Source: G965220305 sp965220305 (GTDB lineage Bacteria > Chloroflexota > Dehalococcoidia > Lucifugimonadales > UBA3495). Taken from it: 64,000 nt of DNA. Numbering within the stretch: the stretch's first letter is position 1; every line of letters begins with the position of its first letter. The position numbers and the translations under genes were made by a program. The notes under the pieces are model-generated. The model was not told the origin of the DNA. It saw nothing but the letters and a program-made list of their open reading frames with translations, and made no database searches. Shown one piece after another: positions 24,955 to 34,339 of this stretch. The stretch is from contig OZ244817.1 of the NCBI GenBank assembly GCA_965220305.1, positions 3,720,001 through 3,784,000 of the forward strand, read 5' to 3'.

Positions 24955-27300
24955 CTATGGCTGTTGATTGGGAGCGCCAATTCAACAGTGCCCGGCTATA
25001 CAGATTACGATCGGGACGTGGGGACGTCTGCCACACAGTTGGCAGTTTGGGGTCGTCGCCGATTGGTTTGTTGTAAGCCTCTCGAACCCTTACCCGAGTA
25101 GGGATTGGCATGATTTCGCCTAGAAAAATACCCTCTCCTGTTCTTAGGGAGGGCAGTAGGTCAACAAGCCCGCCGAGGTCGTCTGGCACTTTGCTTCGGT
25201 CACTTGCATTCGTGAGCCTCATTGCTATGAGGGAACCACACTGACTCAACACCGTGCTATCTAGCTCCGAGGGCCTTTGCGATACAAGCAAAAGCCCCAC
25301 GCCGTATTTTCGGCCTTCCTTGGCTATCGCAGAAAGAGTTCGGTGAGCTGGAGAATCCTCACCTTCCGGAACAAAGAGATGGGCTTCGTCAATTACCACA
25401 AGGATCGGCTGTTGACGCCCACCTACAGGGAGGTCTTGTGCCCAGAAAAGCACATCATAGATAACCCTAAGCATTGTTCCGACTATTGTGGGAAGCATCT
25501 CCGAGGGCAATGCGGATACGTCGAAGACCGAAACAGGTTTCTCGTGCCCTATCCACTCCCCAACTAGGCTGTCTAGATCCGCTTTGACGTTGCCTTGAAG
25601 GTCTGGTTCGAGTCCGCCTCCCGGTGTGAATAGAAACGAGAATCGAGCATCCCTTAACCGACTTACCATCAGACTAAGTTGTCGTTCAATATTTCTCCTA
25701 GTCTGGTTTCTATAGGGGGCTTTATTATAGGGGCTGGCAGCCGGGAATCTAGTTGGCTTTAGCTCTTCTGGGTTGCCTTCTTCTTCGGGAGGGTATTCAT
25801 TGCCCTCAGTTTGTTGAGTTCCAGATTTCTTGAAAGTCACTCTTTCAAACCGGTCTAGCTGGTGCCAAAGCCTTTTGATGCTAAAGGGAATGGGAGAATC
25901 TGCGTTTAATGTTTCCTCCGGTGGTGGACTCGCCAACCGTTGCGCCGCTTCTAATTTCAACTGAAGTATTTCATCCCGCACCGCGGCTTCTTGTTGAGGT
26001 TGAAGGTTGCTCAAGGTGAGTTGCCGCAATTCGTCGAACGGAAGGGCCCAATATGGAATATACAAGGGTTTTTCGCCAATATCCTCATTAGGCTTGACCC
26101 TGAATACACTTGCCCTATCTCGCAAGGCTGAACCATATTCTCCGTGAGGATCTATTACGATCGCTCGGGCGTTAGGAAAACTTCCGTCCGAGGCAGCTTC
26201 CAATAGAACTGTAACGAGGTTGGACTTACCTGCCCCAGTTGAACCAACCACGGCGCAATGGCGACTCACTAACCCAGCTACATTGATGTCCGCAGAAATT
26301 CCAGCCGTTGCAGCAATCCCACCTACAGAAATGGCTCCCGGAGTGCTTCCACCCGAGCCATAAATTGTCCTGAGGTCGTCATTGGTGACTAAGTGAACTT
26401 CATCCCCAACCGTAGGATATTGGCCGTAACTGTTCAGAGTTGAGGGGAAATCAGGAGCCTGCGGCATTCCAGGAGGGGATTGAGGCCCCGGGCCCGCCAG
26501 GTGCCAAAGAGAGATGCCAAGGTCATTTTGCTGTCGCTGCCCGCTTCCGAGCGGGTGCCGCCGCTGATTTTACGGCTGATCACCAGGTGGCGCAGGCTCC
26601 GTTCCGCGGCGTTGTTGTCAGATGGCGTCTCCGGGTGGGAAACGAAGACGAACAACTCCTTGATGTGCCGCTCAATCCGCCGGCACAGTTTTTCCTGGAC
26701 GGCCAGCGGGTCCTCCAGGAAAGGGCGGCACAGCCCAAGCAACCGCCTTTCCAGCGTCAACTGCTCCCGTGAGGAACAGCCCCCGGCCGCCGCCCAACCC
26801 ACGGCCTTGGCGTAGAGCCGTTGCACTCTCCGGGCCCACCGGACAAGACCGGCGTCTTCCGGATACAACACTTTCAGCTTGTGGATGTCCCGCAACAGAT
26901 GGGCCCAACACCGCTGCTTCAAGCCGGGGTAGTGGTGATAGGCTACGTAGCAGTCGCTCACCAGAATCCCGCCGAAGGACTCGCCCAGGACCTCGTCCAC
27001 CACCGCCCGGCCCCGGCCCCGGCGCAGGAAGTACCGCTCCGTGGACGTGCTGAAGGTCCAAACGTAGCCGTTGACTCCGTTCTCCCGCCAGCCCGTCTCA
27101 TCAGCGTGGACCACCGGGCTGCTGCGGATGCGTTCCAGCGCTTCCGCTACGGCCGGCCGGGCCTGCTGCGCCACTTGATGAACAACACGGACGATGGCCC
27201 CAACGCTCAGTTTCAACTGATGCAACGTTCGCAGATACCATTGGATTGTCCTTACCGGCAGCCGCCCCTCTTCCCGCAGGGTCACTATCAGGCTTACCAG

Positions 27301-28407
27301 CTCATGTTACGCACAGGATGAAGATAATGGTAGATTAGAGCTATGGATAAAGAGATGTTGGAACTGTACAGCGATTACCTGTTGAGTTCCTTTGGCGCCG
27401 CCACAGCGACGGGCTTGTCATCCACGGTGGAAGGCGCGGTCAGCCATGACCAAGTAACGCGCTTTCTGTCGAGGGAAGACTATGACTCCAAAACCCTATG
27501 GGAACAGGTCAAGCCGATGGTGCGCGCCATGGAACAGCCGGATGGGGTACTGATCTTTGATGACACCATCCAGGAAAAGCCCTATACGGACGAGAACGAA
27601 CTGATTAGCTGGCATTTCGACCATAGCAAGAACCGTTCAGTCAAGGGAATTAACCTGCTCAACTGCATGTATTACGCTGGGGGCGCAGCGGTTCCCGTGG
27701 CCTACGAACTCATCCGAAAACCGCTGGTGTACCGCGATGAGAAGACCGGCAGGCACAAGCGTAAGAGCGAAGTCACCAAGAATGAACTGATGCGCCGGAT
27801 GTTGAGAGTCTGTCAGCGCAATCAGTTGCAATATCGCTACGTGCTGGCTGACAGTTGGTTTTCCGCCAAGGAGAACCTGGACTTCATACGCTGGGAACTG
27901 GACCGGCATTTCATTGTTGCGCTCAAGTCGAATCGGACGGCTGCATTGAGCTATGAAGGGAAGCTGCAGGGCAACTTCTCCCGCATAGACTCGCTGGACT
28001 TGCCAGAACATCAAGCGGTGCAGTGCTGGCTGAGGGGGTTGGAGTTCCCGGTCCGGCTCGTTCGCCAAGTCTTTACAAACAAGGATGGCAGCACCGGGAC
28101 ATTGTATCTGGCCTCAAGCGATCTGGACTGCGATGGACCAACCATCTGCGCGATCTACCAGAAACGGTGGAAAGTGGAGACCTTTCATAAGACGCTCAAG
28201 TCCAATGCCGCCCTTGCCAAGTCGCCTACCAGGACGGAGCGCACCCAAAGCAACCACTGTTTCATGTCCATCTATGCGGCCTTCCGGTTGGAAGGACTCC
28301 GGTTGAAGCATGGAATGAACCACTTTGCCTTGAGAGCCAGGCTCTATCTCAAGGCCATCCGCCATGCTTTCGATGAACTCCAACTCCTTAAGGCTGCGTA
28401 ACATCAG
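27301..28407 (+). mobile_element. 1107-bp DDE insertion sequence nested in IS66
   Basis: The ends CTCATGTTACGCA and (inverted) CTGATGTTACGCA form imperfect terminal repeats of 13 bp. They are flanked by a 7-bp direct repeat TTACCAG at 27294-27300 and 28408-28414. Removing the element with one repeat restores the IS66 frame (NLV-SLIVTL). The 7-bp duplication does not fit IS701 (4 bp); an IS4-related group is possible. Confidence 0.85.
27343..28401 (+). CDS. DDE transposase of the nested insertion sequence
   Basis: A 352-aa transposase that looks intact. The RNase-H-like core shows the first Asp in GVLIFDDTIQEKPYTDENEL, a second in YRYVLADSWFSAKENLDFIR, and a Glu in QKRWKVETFHKTLKSNAALA, followed by the helical ALRARLYLKAIRHAFDELQL tail. 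The stop codon lies inside the right terminal repeat. It is transcribed opposite to the IS66 transposase and to herA. The family is not assigned with certainty (IS4/IS701-like superfamily). Confidence 0.85.
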   Translation: MDKEMLELYSDYLLSSFGAATATGLSSTVEGAVSHDQVTRFLSREDYDSKTLWEQVKPMVRAMEQPDGVLIFDDTIQEKPYTDENELISWHFDHSKNRSVKGINLLNCMYYAGGAAVPVAYELIRKPLVYRDEKTGRHKRKSEVTKNELMRRMLRVCQRNQLQYRYVLADSWFSAKENLDFIRWELDRHFIVALKSNRTAALSYEGKLQGNFSRIDSLDLPEHQAVQCWLRGLEFPVRLVRQVFTNKDGSTGTLYLASSDLDCDGPTICAIYQKRWKVETFHKTLKSNAALAKSPTRTERTQSNHCFMSIYAAFRLEGLRLKHGMNHFALRARLYLKAIRHAFDELQLLKAA

Positions 28408-29313
28408 TTACCAGGTTGGCCCCCAAGGGCTGGCGGCCCGCGGCCAGCCCTTTCAGAGGGTCCCGGGGCAGCCGCCGTTTCCGGCACAACGGACATATCC
28501 GGGCTATGAATACGTGCTCTGTGACTTCCGCCGGGACTGCCGGAATGTCTATGATCTCCCGGGTCCGCTGCGCCCACCCCCCGGTCAGGGCAGTATGGCA
28601 TTCGGGGCAAGACTCCGGGGCGTGGACCACCCGTCCAGTGGGTTCCATCCGCGGTCGGGCAAAGCCGTGCTGACGCTTCTTGCGCGGCTTCTTCTCCGCC
28701 GCCGGCTTCTTGCGCCTGGCGGCAGGCTTATGCCCCGGCATCCTGGCCCCCGGTCCGCCGCCGGACAGGCGGGCCTCCAGGCTTTCGACCCGCTGCCTCA
28801 GTTCCGCGATAATCTCCAGCAGCGTCTCCCGGCTCGCCTGGTCCAAGTCCAATTCCGCTTCCATTGTTCTCTTATGCCACAATCGCACCCCGGACGCCAG
28901 CGTTTTTCCGCCCAGCAAGAAAATTCAGCATATTCGCCTCATCAAGTCTGAACAGTTACTATTGGCCTACTCCTCTTGCAAACTCGGTACCTACTCCTTC
29001 ACCAAAGAGCACGACGGTCATCCATCGGTATCCCGCAAGACGCTGTTGGACAGTTTCCTCAAGCTATGCACCGACGCTGCCCATATTAATAGGAGGGGCC
29101 GCATCTGCACCGACCTGCGTGCAAACCGCATAGAGATTAGCGTACCCTAGCGGGATGCGAAAGAAACCCCCAATTTGACCGACTCTGTACGTTTCACCAG
29201 AAATCAACAGTAACGTGGAAGACATATCGTCGCGTAGACGCACGCGCACAATACCTCCTGTTACCGATGCGACCTGGCCCACGTTGGTCGACGCGTCGTA
29301 AGCCATTGCACGC

Positions 29314-30606
29314 TCACCTTGTCATCATAGACGCAAGGAAGTTGCAGAACTGGTTAAAGTCCCCAATTCTTACGCTGCAGGAATTCTCATTGGTTGAAGG
29401 CGGGTTGGATTCGCCATCAGAGTCCTGACTCCTCTCTGTCACCTCCATAACTTCAGAGAACACCGACAAGTCGCCAGAAATCTGCCAATTCCCGCGTCTG
29501 CCACCGATGATCCCCGTCTCGGGGCCAATTACCATCATGTTGTGCCGTTGATAGCTTCGCTGCACTAAATCTGTGTCTTCGCCCTGTTCATCGAATTGAA
29601 GGGCATACACATGAGTTCTTGGACGGCTCTCTAGAGCTTCAAAGATCACATTGTTTATGTGTTCATCTCCAAAACCGAACCCACACACGACCAACAGGGC
29701 ACCATCGTGGTCCAAGAAGCGGGCTAACCTATCAGAAAAAGCAGCGTAAGGTTGCTGGCGGGATTCGTCGTACTTTTGGAAGGACGGCAAAATCATTTCT
29801 CCAGACTGGTCAGGCTCACCTCGAACTAGTCGTTCCCGCCCATCTATTTCCACTTTACGCCAAGTTAGTGAGCCATGCATTTTCCACAGCCTTGTCCAAT
29901 TGATACCTGGAGAAAATTCTGAATGGCGAAGACTGTCTGGAAGAAAGAACGGCTGATAACTTCCAACGAAACCGTCAAAGAGTGGAACGCGCTCAGCTTC
30001 TAAAGCTGATTCAATAAGGATGTCGTAATTAACTGTGAATATCTCCACAGGCTGAAGACGAGGAGCTTGGATGAGCCATCGCCCGAACCTTCGGTGCGGA
30101 AGTGCCCCGAGGATATGGTCAATCGGCGGATTAACCACCTTGGCGATTTCTTGGCGGATGGTCGTTTCCAATTCGGACAACCCATCCTTCTGGAGGCCAG
30201 CTAAAGTATCCCCCTTTCCGACAGCTTCCAACATCATCCGCAGGCGAGACAGCACGTCCTCTATGTTGGGCGTAGTTTTGGTGTCCTTACAGTCAGAGAA
30301 AATCTTTTCCCAAGCATTGGCGAATTTCTCGCCTCGCGCAACAGCCGCTGTTTCGCAGGATTTTGTCAATCCTGCAATGTTGGGGATTAAGGGGACCGTC
30401 TTTCCTTCAGCATCAGTTGATGGCACTCGAACAGCACATGACGTTCCAGCCCCAAACAAGAACGCTATTGGCCTGTCGTGTTGAGCCAAGTGGTCTCTCA
30501 GCCCTCCCAAGAGATTCCGGACATCATGTGTTGAATTTTCGCCGACCATCAAGTGTGTTCCATCCTCTGTTCCAATCAAGTGGTTTAGAACCGATCCTGG
30601 CAACAT
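29314..30606 (-). CDS. SIR2-like NADase of a SIR2-HerA defence pair
   Basis: A 430-aa SIR2-family protein. The Rossmann nucleotide-binding motif is FLFGAGTS (residues 49-56), followed by TVNYD at 191-195 and the catalytic-type histidine in MHGS at 243-246, with VVCGFGFGDEHIN near 315. In defence systems such SIR2 proteins hydrolyse NAD+ to stop phage replication, usually as a complex with HerA. This gene appears intact, but its herA partner just downstream is broken. Whether the orphan SIR2 is active, silent or deregulated cannot be told from sequence. The 230 bases upstream probably carry the operon promoter. Confidence 0.88.
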   Translation of the reverse strand: MLPGSVLNHLIGTEDGTHLMVGENSTHDVRNLLGGLRDHLAQHDRPIAFLFGAGTSCAVRVPSTDAEGKTVPLIPNIAGLTKSCETAAVARGEKFANAWEKIFSDCKDTKTTPNIEDVLSRLRMMLEAVGKGDTLAGLQKDGLSELETTIRQEIAKVVNPPIDHILGALPHRRFGRWLIQAPRLQPVEIFTVNYDILIESALEAERVPLFDGFVGSYQPFFLPDSLRHSEFSPGINWTRLWKMHGSLTWRKVEIDGRERLVRGEPDQSGEMILPSFQKYDESRQQPYAAFSDRLARFLDHDGALLVVCGFGFGDEHINNVIFEALESRPRTHVYALQFDEQGEDTDLVQRSYQRHNMMVIGPETGIIGGRRGNWQISGDLSVFSEVMEVTERSQDSDGESNPPSTNENSCSVRIGDFNQFCNFLASMMTR

Positions 30607-30838
30607 CGTGTTGCGTCTAGTTTATGTTCTCACCTGATTGCCAGATAGACAGGTGCCTTACCCGTGTTCATGAAGGGATTCATTCAATCCCCGTCTAAAA
30701 TCTACCCTTGGGCAGCCCGACTAAACTTCGGCCTTGCCCTATTTTCTGTAACGGGAATAGTCCGAGCTTTAATGGCCAATCCACCGTTTTCGCCAGTGCG
30801 GCGAAGTCCTGCGGGGAAGGTCACAGTGGGTGGGGTGC

Positions 30839-33800
30839 TCAACCCATGCCGTGGACTATCGTTTGCGCGATCCCGTCGATCGAATCCCGCAAATCGTCAA
30901 TTTCCCTGAGACCGTCCTGGAGCTGCACAAACAGGAACTGCACTGCTTTCACTGTATTTCCGGTGGTGCGCTCAACGGCGGCGGCGTAGGCCACCCCCTG
31001 CATTCGGTAGTCTTCCAGCTTTGCGTCCGCAGCAATGTTGTCGTCGACCCGGTCAGACTTATAGTCCAATATCACCAACTGGCCATCGTTATCCTGGTAC
31101 AGCAGGTCGATGATTCCTTCAATCACAACAGGTCCGCGCGGGGTATCAATCGAAGCTGCTACCGGGATTTCCGGCCACAGGCGTGGTGCGCGCATTCCGG
31201 CGACCACTGCCGGACTACGCAGCGCCCGGTTGGCCAATCTGGCCACGTCGGCGCTACTAGCTGATACGCCTAGGTCTTTAGCGTGCTGCGAGGCCAACTG
31301 TTCAATCGCAGGATCCAATTCGGCCAGCAGGTCGTCCACAAGCACATCGTCTGGCAAGGGTAACTTGAAGGACATCTGCTCCAACGTGCCCTGAAGAACC
31401 GCGTGGAGCGCGCTCCCGAAGGCGGTGCCTCCCCGGCCGGCGCGCCTGATCGGTTCGGTAGTTCGTTCCGAATCTTTATCCTCAATTTCTACGTCTCTGG
31501 GCGCCACGGCCCTGGCTATACGGGTAGCAGTGACAGCCTGAGGAAAGGAACGGCGCTGAATAGAGTTGGCTCGTTCGCTTTGCCAATTGCCTGGATCATA
31601 TTCCGTACGGGCCGGAGCGCCAGCGACGGACCCGCCCCATGGGAGTTCGGCATTAACATTGGCCGACGCCGTAGCATGTGGCAATGGTGCATTCTCATAA
31701 AGACTGTGGATCTGCGCGACGATGCCGTTACTCTGACGGTTGCCGCGGGCGGTGGATTGATACGTGCTCACTATCAGATGGTCCCGGGCACGGGTCGAGG
31801 CAACGTACGCCAGACGCACCAGCTCGGCCGCATCGTGAACCTTCTCCTGTTCTTCCAATATGGAATAACCCGGCGTTTGCAAGCCACCCAGCTTCACTTC
31901 CGTTGAGCCGGTGCTCGCATCGAACTGCACGGCTTCTCTGATGCCGGAAGGGTTATGCTCCAGTCCCAGCAGGATGACTACGGGAAACTCCAAACCCTTG
32001 GCAGCGTGCATCGTCATGATGCGCACCGCGTCATCGTCCGCTTCAGGGGTGGTAATATCGGTTATGCGAGCCCTCTCTTCCTGCTGCATATCGGCCCACT
32101 GGAGAAACGTGTTCAGAGTCAGAGGGGCCGTCCCGGGGTTTGTTTCACTGGCATACTCCAGCTGCCGGGCCTGCTCACCGAGGAATCGGCGACGGCGCCA
32201 AACCTCCCGGGGTCGGTTTTCCGCAATATCCAACTCCTCAAGGCGCATTTCGCGTATAAATTTGGCAATGAGCCGGGCCACTCCTGTGGTCTGCCGCAAT
32301 TCGTGATAGGCACGGATTTTCAGCAGGCCGGTACGAACTGGAAAAGCATCTCCCAGATCGAGTGCTTTTTGGCGCCGTTTCTCCCGATTCTGATTGACCA
32401 GGACATCTTCGTCTAACAGATTCGATTGGTAGTTCCACGTCCCGCCGGCATCCCACCAGCGGGCCAGGTTCACATCCGAACAGGCAAAGGCCGGAGACCG
32501 CAGGGCAGCCACAACAGATACTTGGTCCGAGGGGTCGTCGATCGCCCGCAGGCAGTTGACCAGGTCCTGGACCTCCTGGGTGCCAAATACGAGAGAATTC
32601 CCCTCAAGCCGATAGGGAATGCCAGTGGCTTCCAATGCCCGTGTCAGTATTCCCAACCCGGTTCGGGAGCGAATCAGGATGCACACATCTTGCAGGACAG
32701 CTTGACGAGTGTCACCACGTTCTTTGTCATACACGCGCAGACGGTTGGGGGATCCATCGGCCACCGAGTCCACTATGATACCGGCTACATGGCGTGCCTG
32801 TCGGCTGCGTAGGGCGTCTGCGCTCATTTCCGTTGGCTCGCCGAATACCTGCACTGATGATTCCAGGTCAGTCCGCTGCAGCCCGGAGTTATGTTGCAAA
32901 GGGACATACTCGGCCTGCAACCCTGTTTCCTCGGTCATTATCTGGCTGAATACGGCGTTGACCCAATCCAGCACCGGTTTCTGGGAACGCCGATTTTCGG
33001 TAAGTGTTAACGGACGGAGTTGTCCGCTCTCCCGCACCAGGTGGGTGACTCCAATGTCGGCCCGGCGGAACCGGTATATGGACTGCTTGGAGTCACCCAC
33101 GATGAACAGCTTGCCAGGAGTGAGGGGGACAGTGTGCCATGGCCGTCCATCGATATTCGCGTCGGGCTTGGCAGCAAGATAGAAGGCGATCTCCGCCTGT
33201 AGTGGGTCCGTGTCCTGGAACTCGTCGATGAGGATGTGCGTGTACATATCCTGAAAGCGGCGACGGGCGGTGGGGTCGTAGCGCAGGAGATCCCGGGCCC
33301 AGACCAGGAGGTCGTCAAAGGAGGCCACGCCTTCGGCTTTACGCTGGGCCGTGTACCTGGGGACAAAGCTCTGCCGAAGGTTCTGCAGGACGGCCATGGC
33401 AGGAGCGCACCGGACTGCGACTTGGAACGGCTCTCCGATCTCCTCGCGAAAATGTTTGCGGATTTCTGTGATGGGAGCGGTCCATCTTCCCGCGGATGAG
33501 CCTCTGGTGCCGGAGTAATCAACCTTTGCCCCTTGGTCCAATACCCGGACGGCATCCAAAGGACGATCCGCCGCCCCCAGGACGGCCGTGACCGTTTCCA
33601 TGGCTGATGAGATCTGTTCAAACAGGGTATCGGAGTGGTCAACACACTGCGCGCGCAGCTCATCCAATTCGCGCAAGGTCGATTCCGCCAAGGCGCAAAG
33701 GTCGATTTCCGGTATGCTCCCTTCGCTGGCCAACCGCTCATAATTGTCAACGAAAGCCCTCGCGACTTCGCGCCACGTCCCAAGGCCGGCTTTAACCCCA

Positions 33801-34339
33801 ATCAGGTGCCGGAGAGACTCGGTCAATTCAGGGTTGGCTTCGGGGGCCAGACTTAGAGTGCTCTCCAACCATTGATCCCATCGTTCCGCAAAGCGCTCGG
33901 TCGAGTCCACGGCGTCCAGAGGCACCCATCCCGGAGGCAGATTTGCTGATAGCGGCCGTTCCCGCAGTAACTGGGCGGCGAAACTATGGATGGTCTGGAC
34001 GGCGGCCTGGTCAAGCTCAGCGACCGCTTGGCGTATGCGGCCTCTCTCATGATCAGTCAGGTCCTTGGACAGCAGGTCTTCATTGCTATCGCCAAGGTCA
34101 TCCTCCAACAACTGCTCCATTCGCGACCGGACACGTTCGGACAGTTCCGCGGCGGCAGCATCGGTGAAGCTGATGGCCACGATATTCTGCATCCTGACGC
34201 CGGCCTTCACCAACGCCACCACCCGGCTGACCAGGGCGTAAGTCTTACCCGTGCCCGCGCCGGCTTCCACCATGAGGTTGGCGCCGAGGTTATTGACTAT
34301 GCTGTGTAGGGTTTCCTCGTCGTTAATTGTCGTTGTCAT
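30839..34339 (-). CDS. AddA/RecB-like UvrD-family helicase-nuclease
   Basis: An 1166-aa helicase-nuclease. Superfamily 1 motifs occur in order: Walker A VEAGAGTGKTYAL (about residues 24-36), TFT-type motif IVAISFTDAAAAELSERVRS, Walker B ILIDEFQDTDPLQ, GDSKQSIYRFR, and MTMHAAKGLEFPVVILLGLE. The C-terminal PD-(D/E)XK nuclease is GIIDLLYQD followed by LVILDYKSD near residue 1100. With the AddB-like partner it should resect double-strand ends. It overlaps that gene by 17 bp (ATG 34339 inside the addB end), so the two are co-translated. Location in a defence island leaves open whether it is the housekeeping enzyme or a defence-associated relative. Confidence 0.88.
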   Translation of the reverse strand: MTTTINDEETLHSIVNNLGANLMVEAGAGTGKTYALVSRVVALVKAGVRMQNIVAISFTDAAAAELSERVRSRMEQLLEDDLGDSNEDLLSKDLTDHERGRIRQAVAELDQAAVQTIHSFAAQLLRERPLSANLPPGWVPLDAVDSTERFAERWDQWLESTLSLAPEANPELTESLRHLIGVKAGLGTWREVARAFVDNYERLASEGSIPEIDLCALAESTLRELDELRAQCVDHSDTLFEQISSAMETVTAVLGAADRPLDAVRVLDQGAKVDYSGTRGSSAGRWTAPITEIRKHFREEIGEPFQVAVRCAPAMAVLQNLRQSFVPRYTAQRKAEGVASFDDLLVWARDLLRYDPTARRRFQDMYTHILIDEFQDTDPLQAEIAFYLAAKPDANIDGRPWHTVPLTPGKLFIVGDSKQSIYRFRRADIGVTHLVRESGQLRPLTLTENRRSQKPVLDWVNAVFSQIMTEETGLQAEYVPLQHNSGLQRTDLESSVQVFGEPTEMSADALRSRQARHVAGIIVDSVADGSPNRLRVYDKERGDTRQAVLQDVCILIRSRTGLGILTRALEATGIPYRLEGNSLVFGTQEVQDLVNCLRAIDDPSDQVSVVAALRSPAFACSDVNLARWWDAGGTWNYQSNLLDEDVLVNQNREKRRQKALDLGDAFPVRTGLLKIRAYHELRQTTGVARLIAKFIREMRLEELDIAENRPREVWRRRRFLGEQARQLEYASETNPGTAPLTLNTFLQWADMQQEERARITDITTPEADDDAVRIMTMHAAKGLEFPVVILLGLEHNPSGIREAVQFDASTGSTEVKLGGLQTPGYSILEEQEKVHDAAELVRLAYVASTRARDHLIVSTYQSTARGNRQSNGIVAQIHSLYENAPLPHATASANVNAELPWGGSVAGAPARTEYDPGNWQSERANSIQRRSFPQAVTATRIARAVAPRDVEIEDKDSERTTEPIRRAGRGGTAFGSALHAVLQGTLEQMSFKLPLPDDVLVDDLLAELDPAIEQLASQHAKDLGVSASSADVARLANRALRSPAVVAGMRAPRLWPEIPVAASIDTPRGPVVIEGIIDLLYQDNDGQLVILDYKSDRVDDNIAADAKLEDYRMQGVAYAAAVERTTGNTVKAVQFLFVQLQDGLREIDDLRDSIDGIAQTIVHGMG

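Larger units (their letters stand above)
26434..28864 (-). pseudogene. IS66 transposase, interrupted by a second IS
   Basis: The 5' part (28864 down to about 28415) has the leucine-zipper start MEAELDLDQASRETLLEIIA, the zinc-finger cysteines CPECHTALTG and CPLCRKRRLP and ends QPLGANLV. The 3' part (27293 to 26434) continues SLIVTLREEGRLPVRTIQWY, VVHADETGWRENGVNGY (first catalytic Asp), LVSDCYVAYHHYPGLKQRCW (second Asp) and TPSDNNAAERSLRHLVISRK (Glu), ending LLISPQL eight bases before the left end. The break is the element at 27301-28407, so no full transposase can be made from this copy. Confidence 0.9.
26426..28959 (-). mobile_element. IS66-family element inserted in herA
   Basis: The ends are GTAACTGTTCAGAGTTGA (left) and the inverted TCAAGTCTGAACAGTTAC (right), flanked by the perfect 8-bp target duplication TATTGGCC at 26418-26425 and 28960-28967, both typical of IS66. 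Without the nested insertion the element is about 1.42 kb with one transposase gene and no tnpA/tnpB, like the ISBst12-type subgroup. It lies in the same orientation as herA. Confidence 0.92.
24908..29306 (-). pseudogene. herA: herA ATPase of a SIR2-HerA defence pair, disrupted by nested insertion sequences
   Basis: Removing 26418-28959 restores a single 619-codon frame. The N-terminal HAS-barrel is at 28960-29306 (VGQVASVTGGIVRVRLRDD, YRVGQIGGFFRIPLGYANLY). Across the join it reads RWMTVVLFGEGVGTEFARGV then GQYPTVGDEVHLV. The C-terminal part has the Walker A VVGSTGAGKSN, Walker B LVVIDEAHLF and the arginine-rich tail. HerA hexamers translocate or bind DNA, and with SIR2 NADases they form an anti-phage complex. 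Two defects kill this copy: an IS66 insertion with an 8-bp TATTGGCC duplication, and an in-frame TAG at 29064-29066. It starts 7 bases after the sir2 stop with AGGTGAG as ribosome binding site. Confidence 0.9.

Noticed and set aside
24835..25567. Plus-strand frames opposite herA
   Set aside because: They are antisense to the Walker B and C-terminal part of the HerA ATPase and show no motif of their own.
26434..26467. A complete HerA starting at the ATG at 26467
   Set aside because: The codons before GQYPTV come from the IS66 left end, and the true upstream sequence lies beyond the insertion at 28960-29306.
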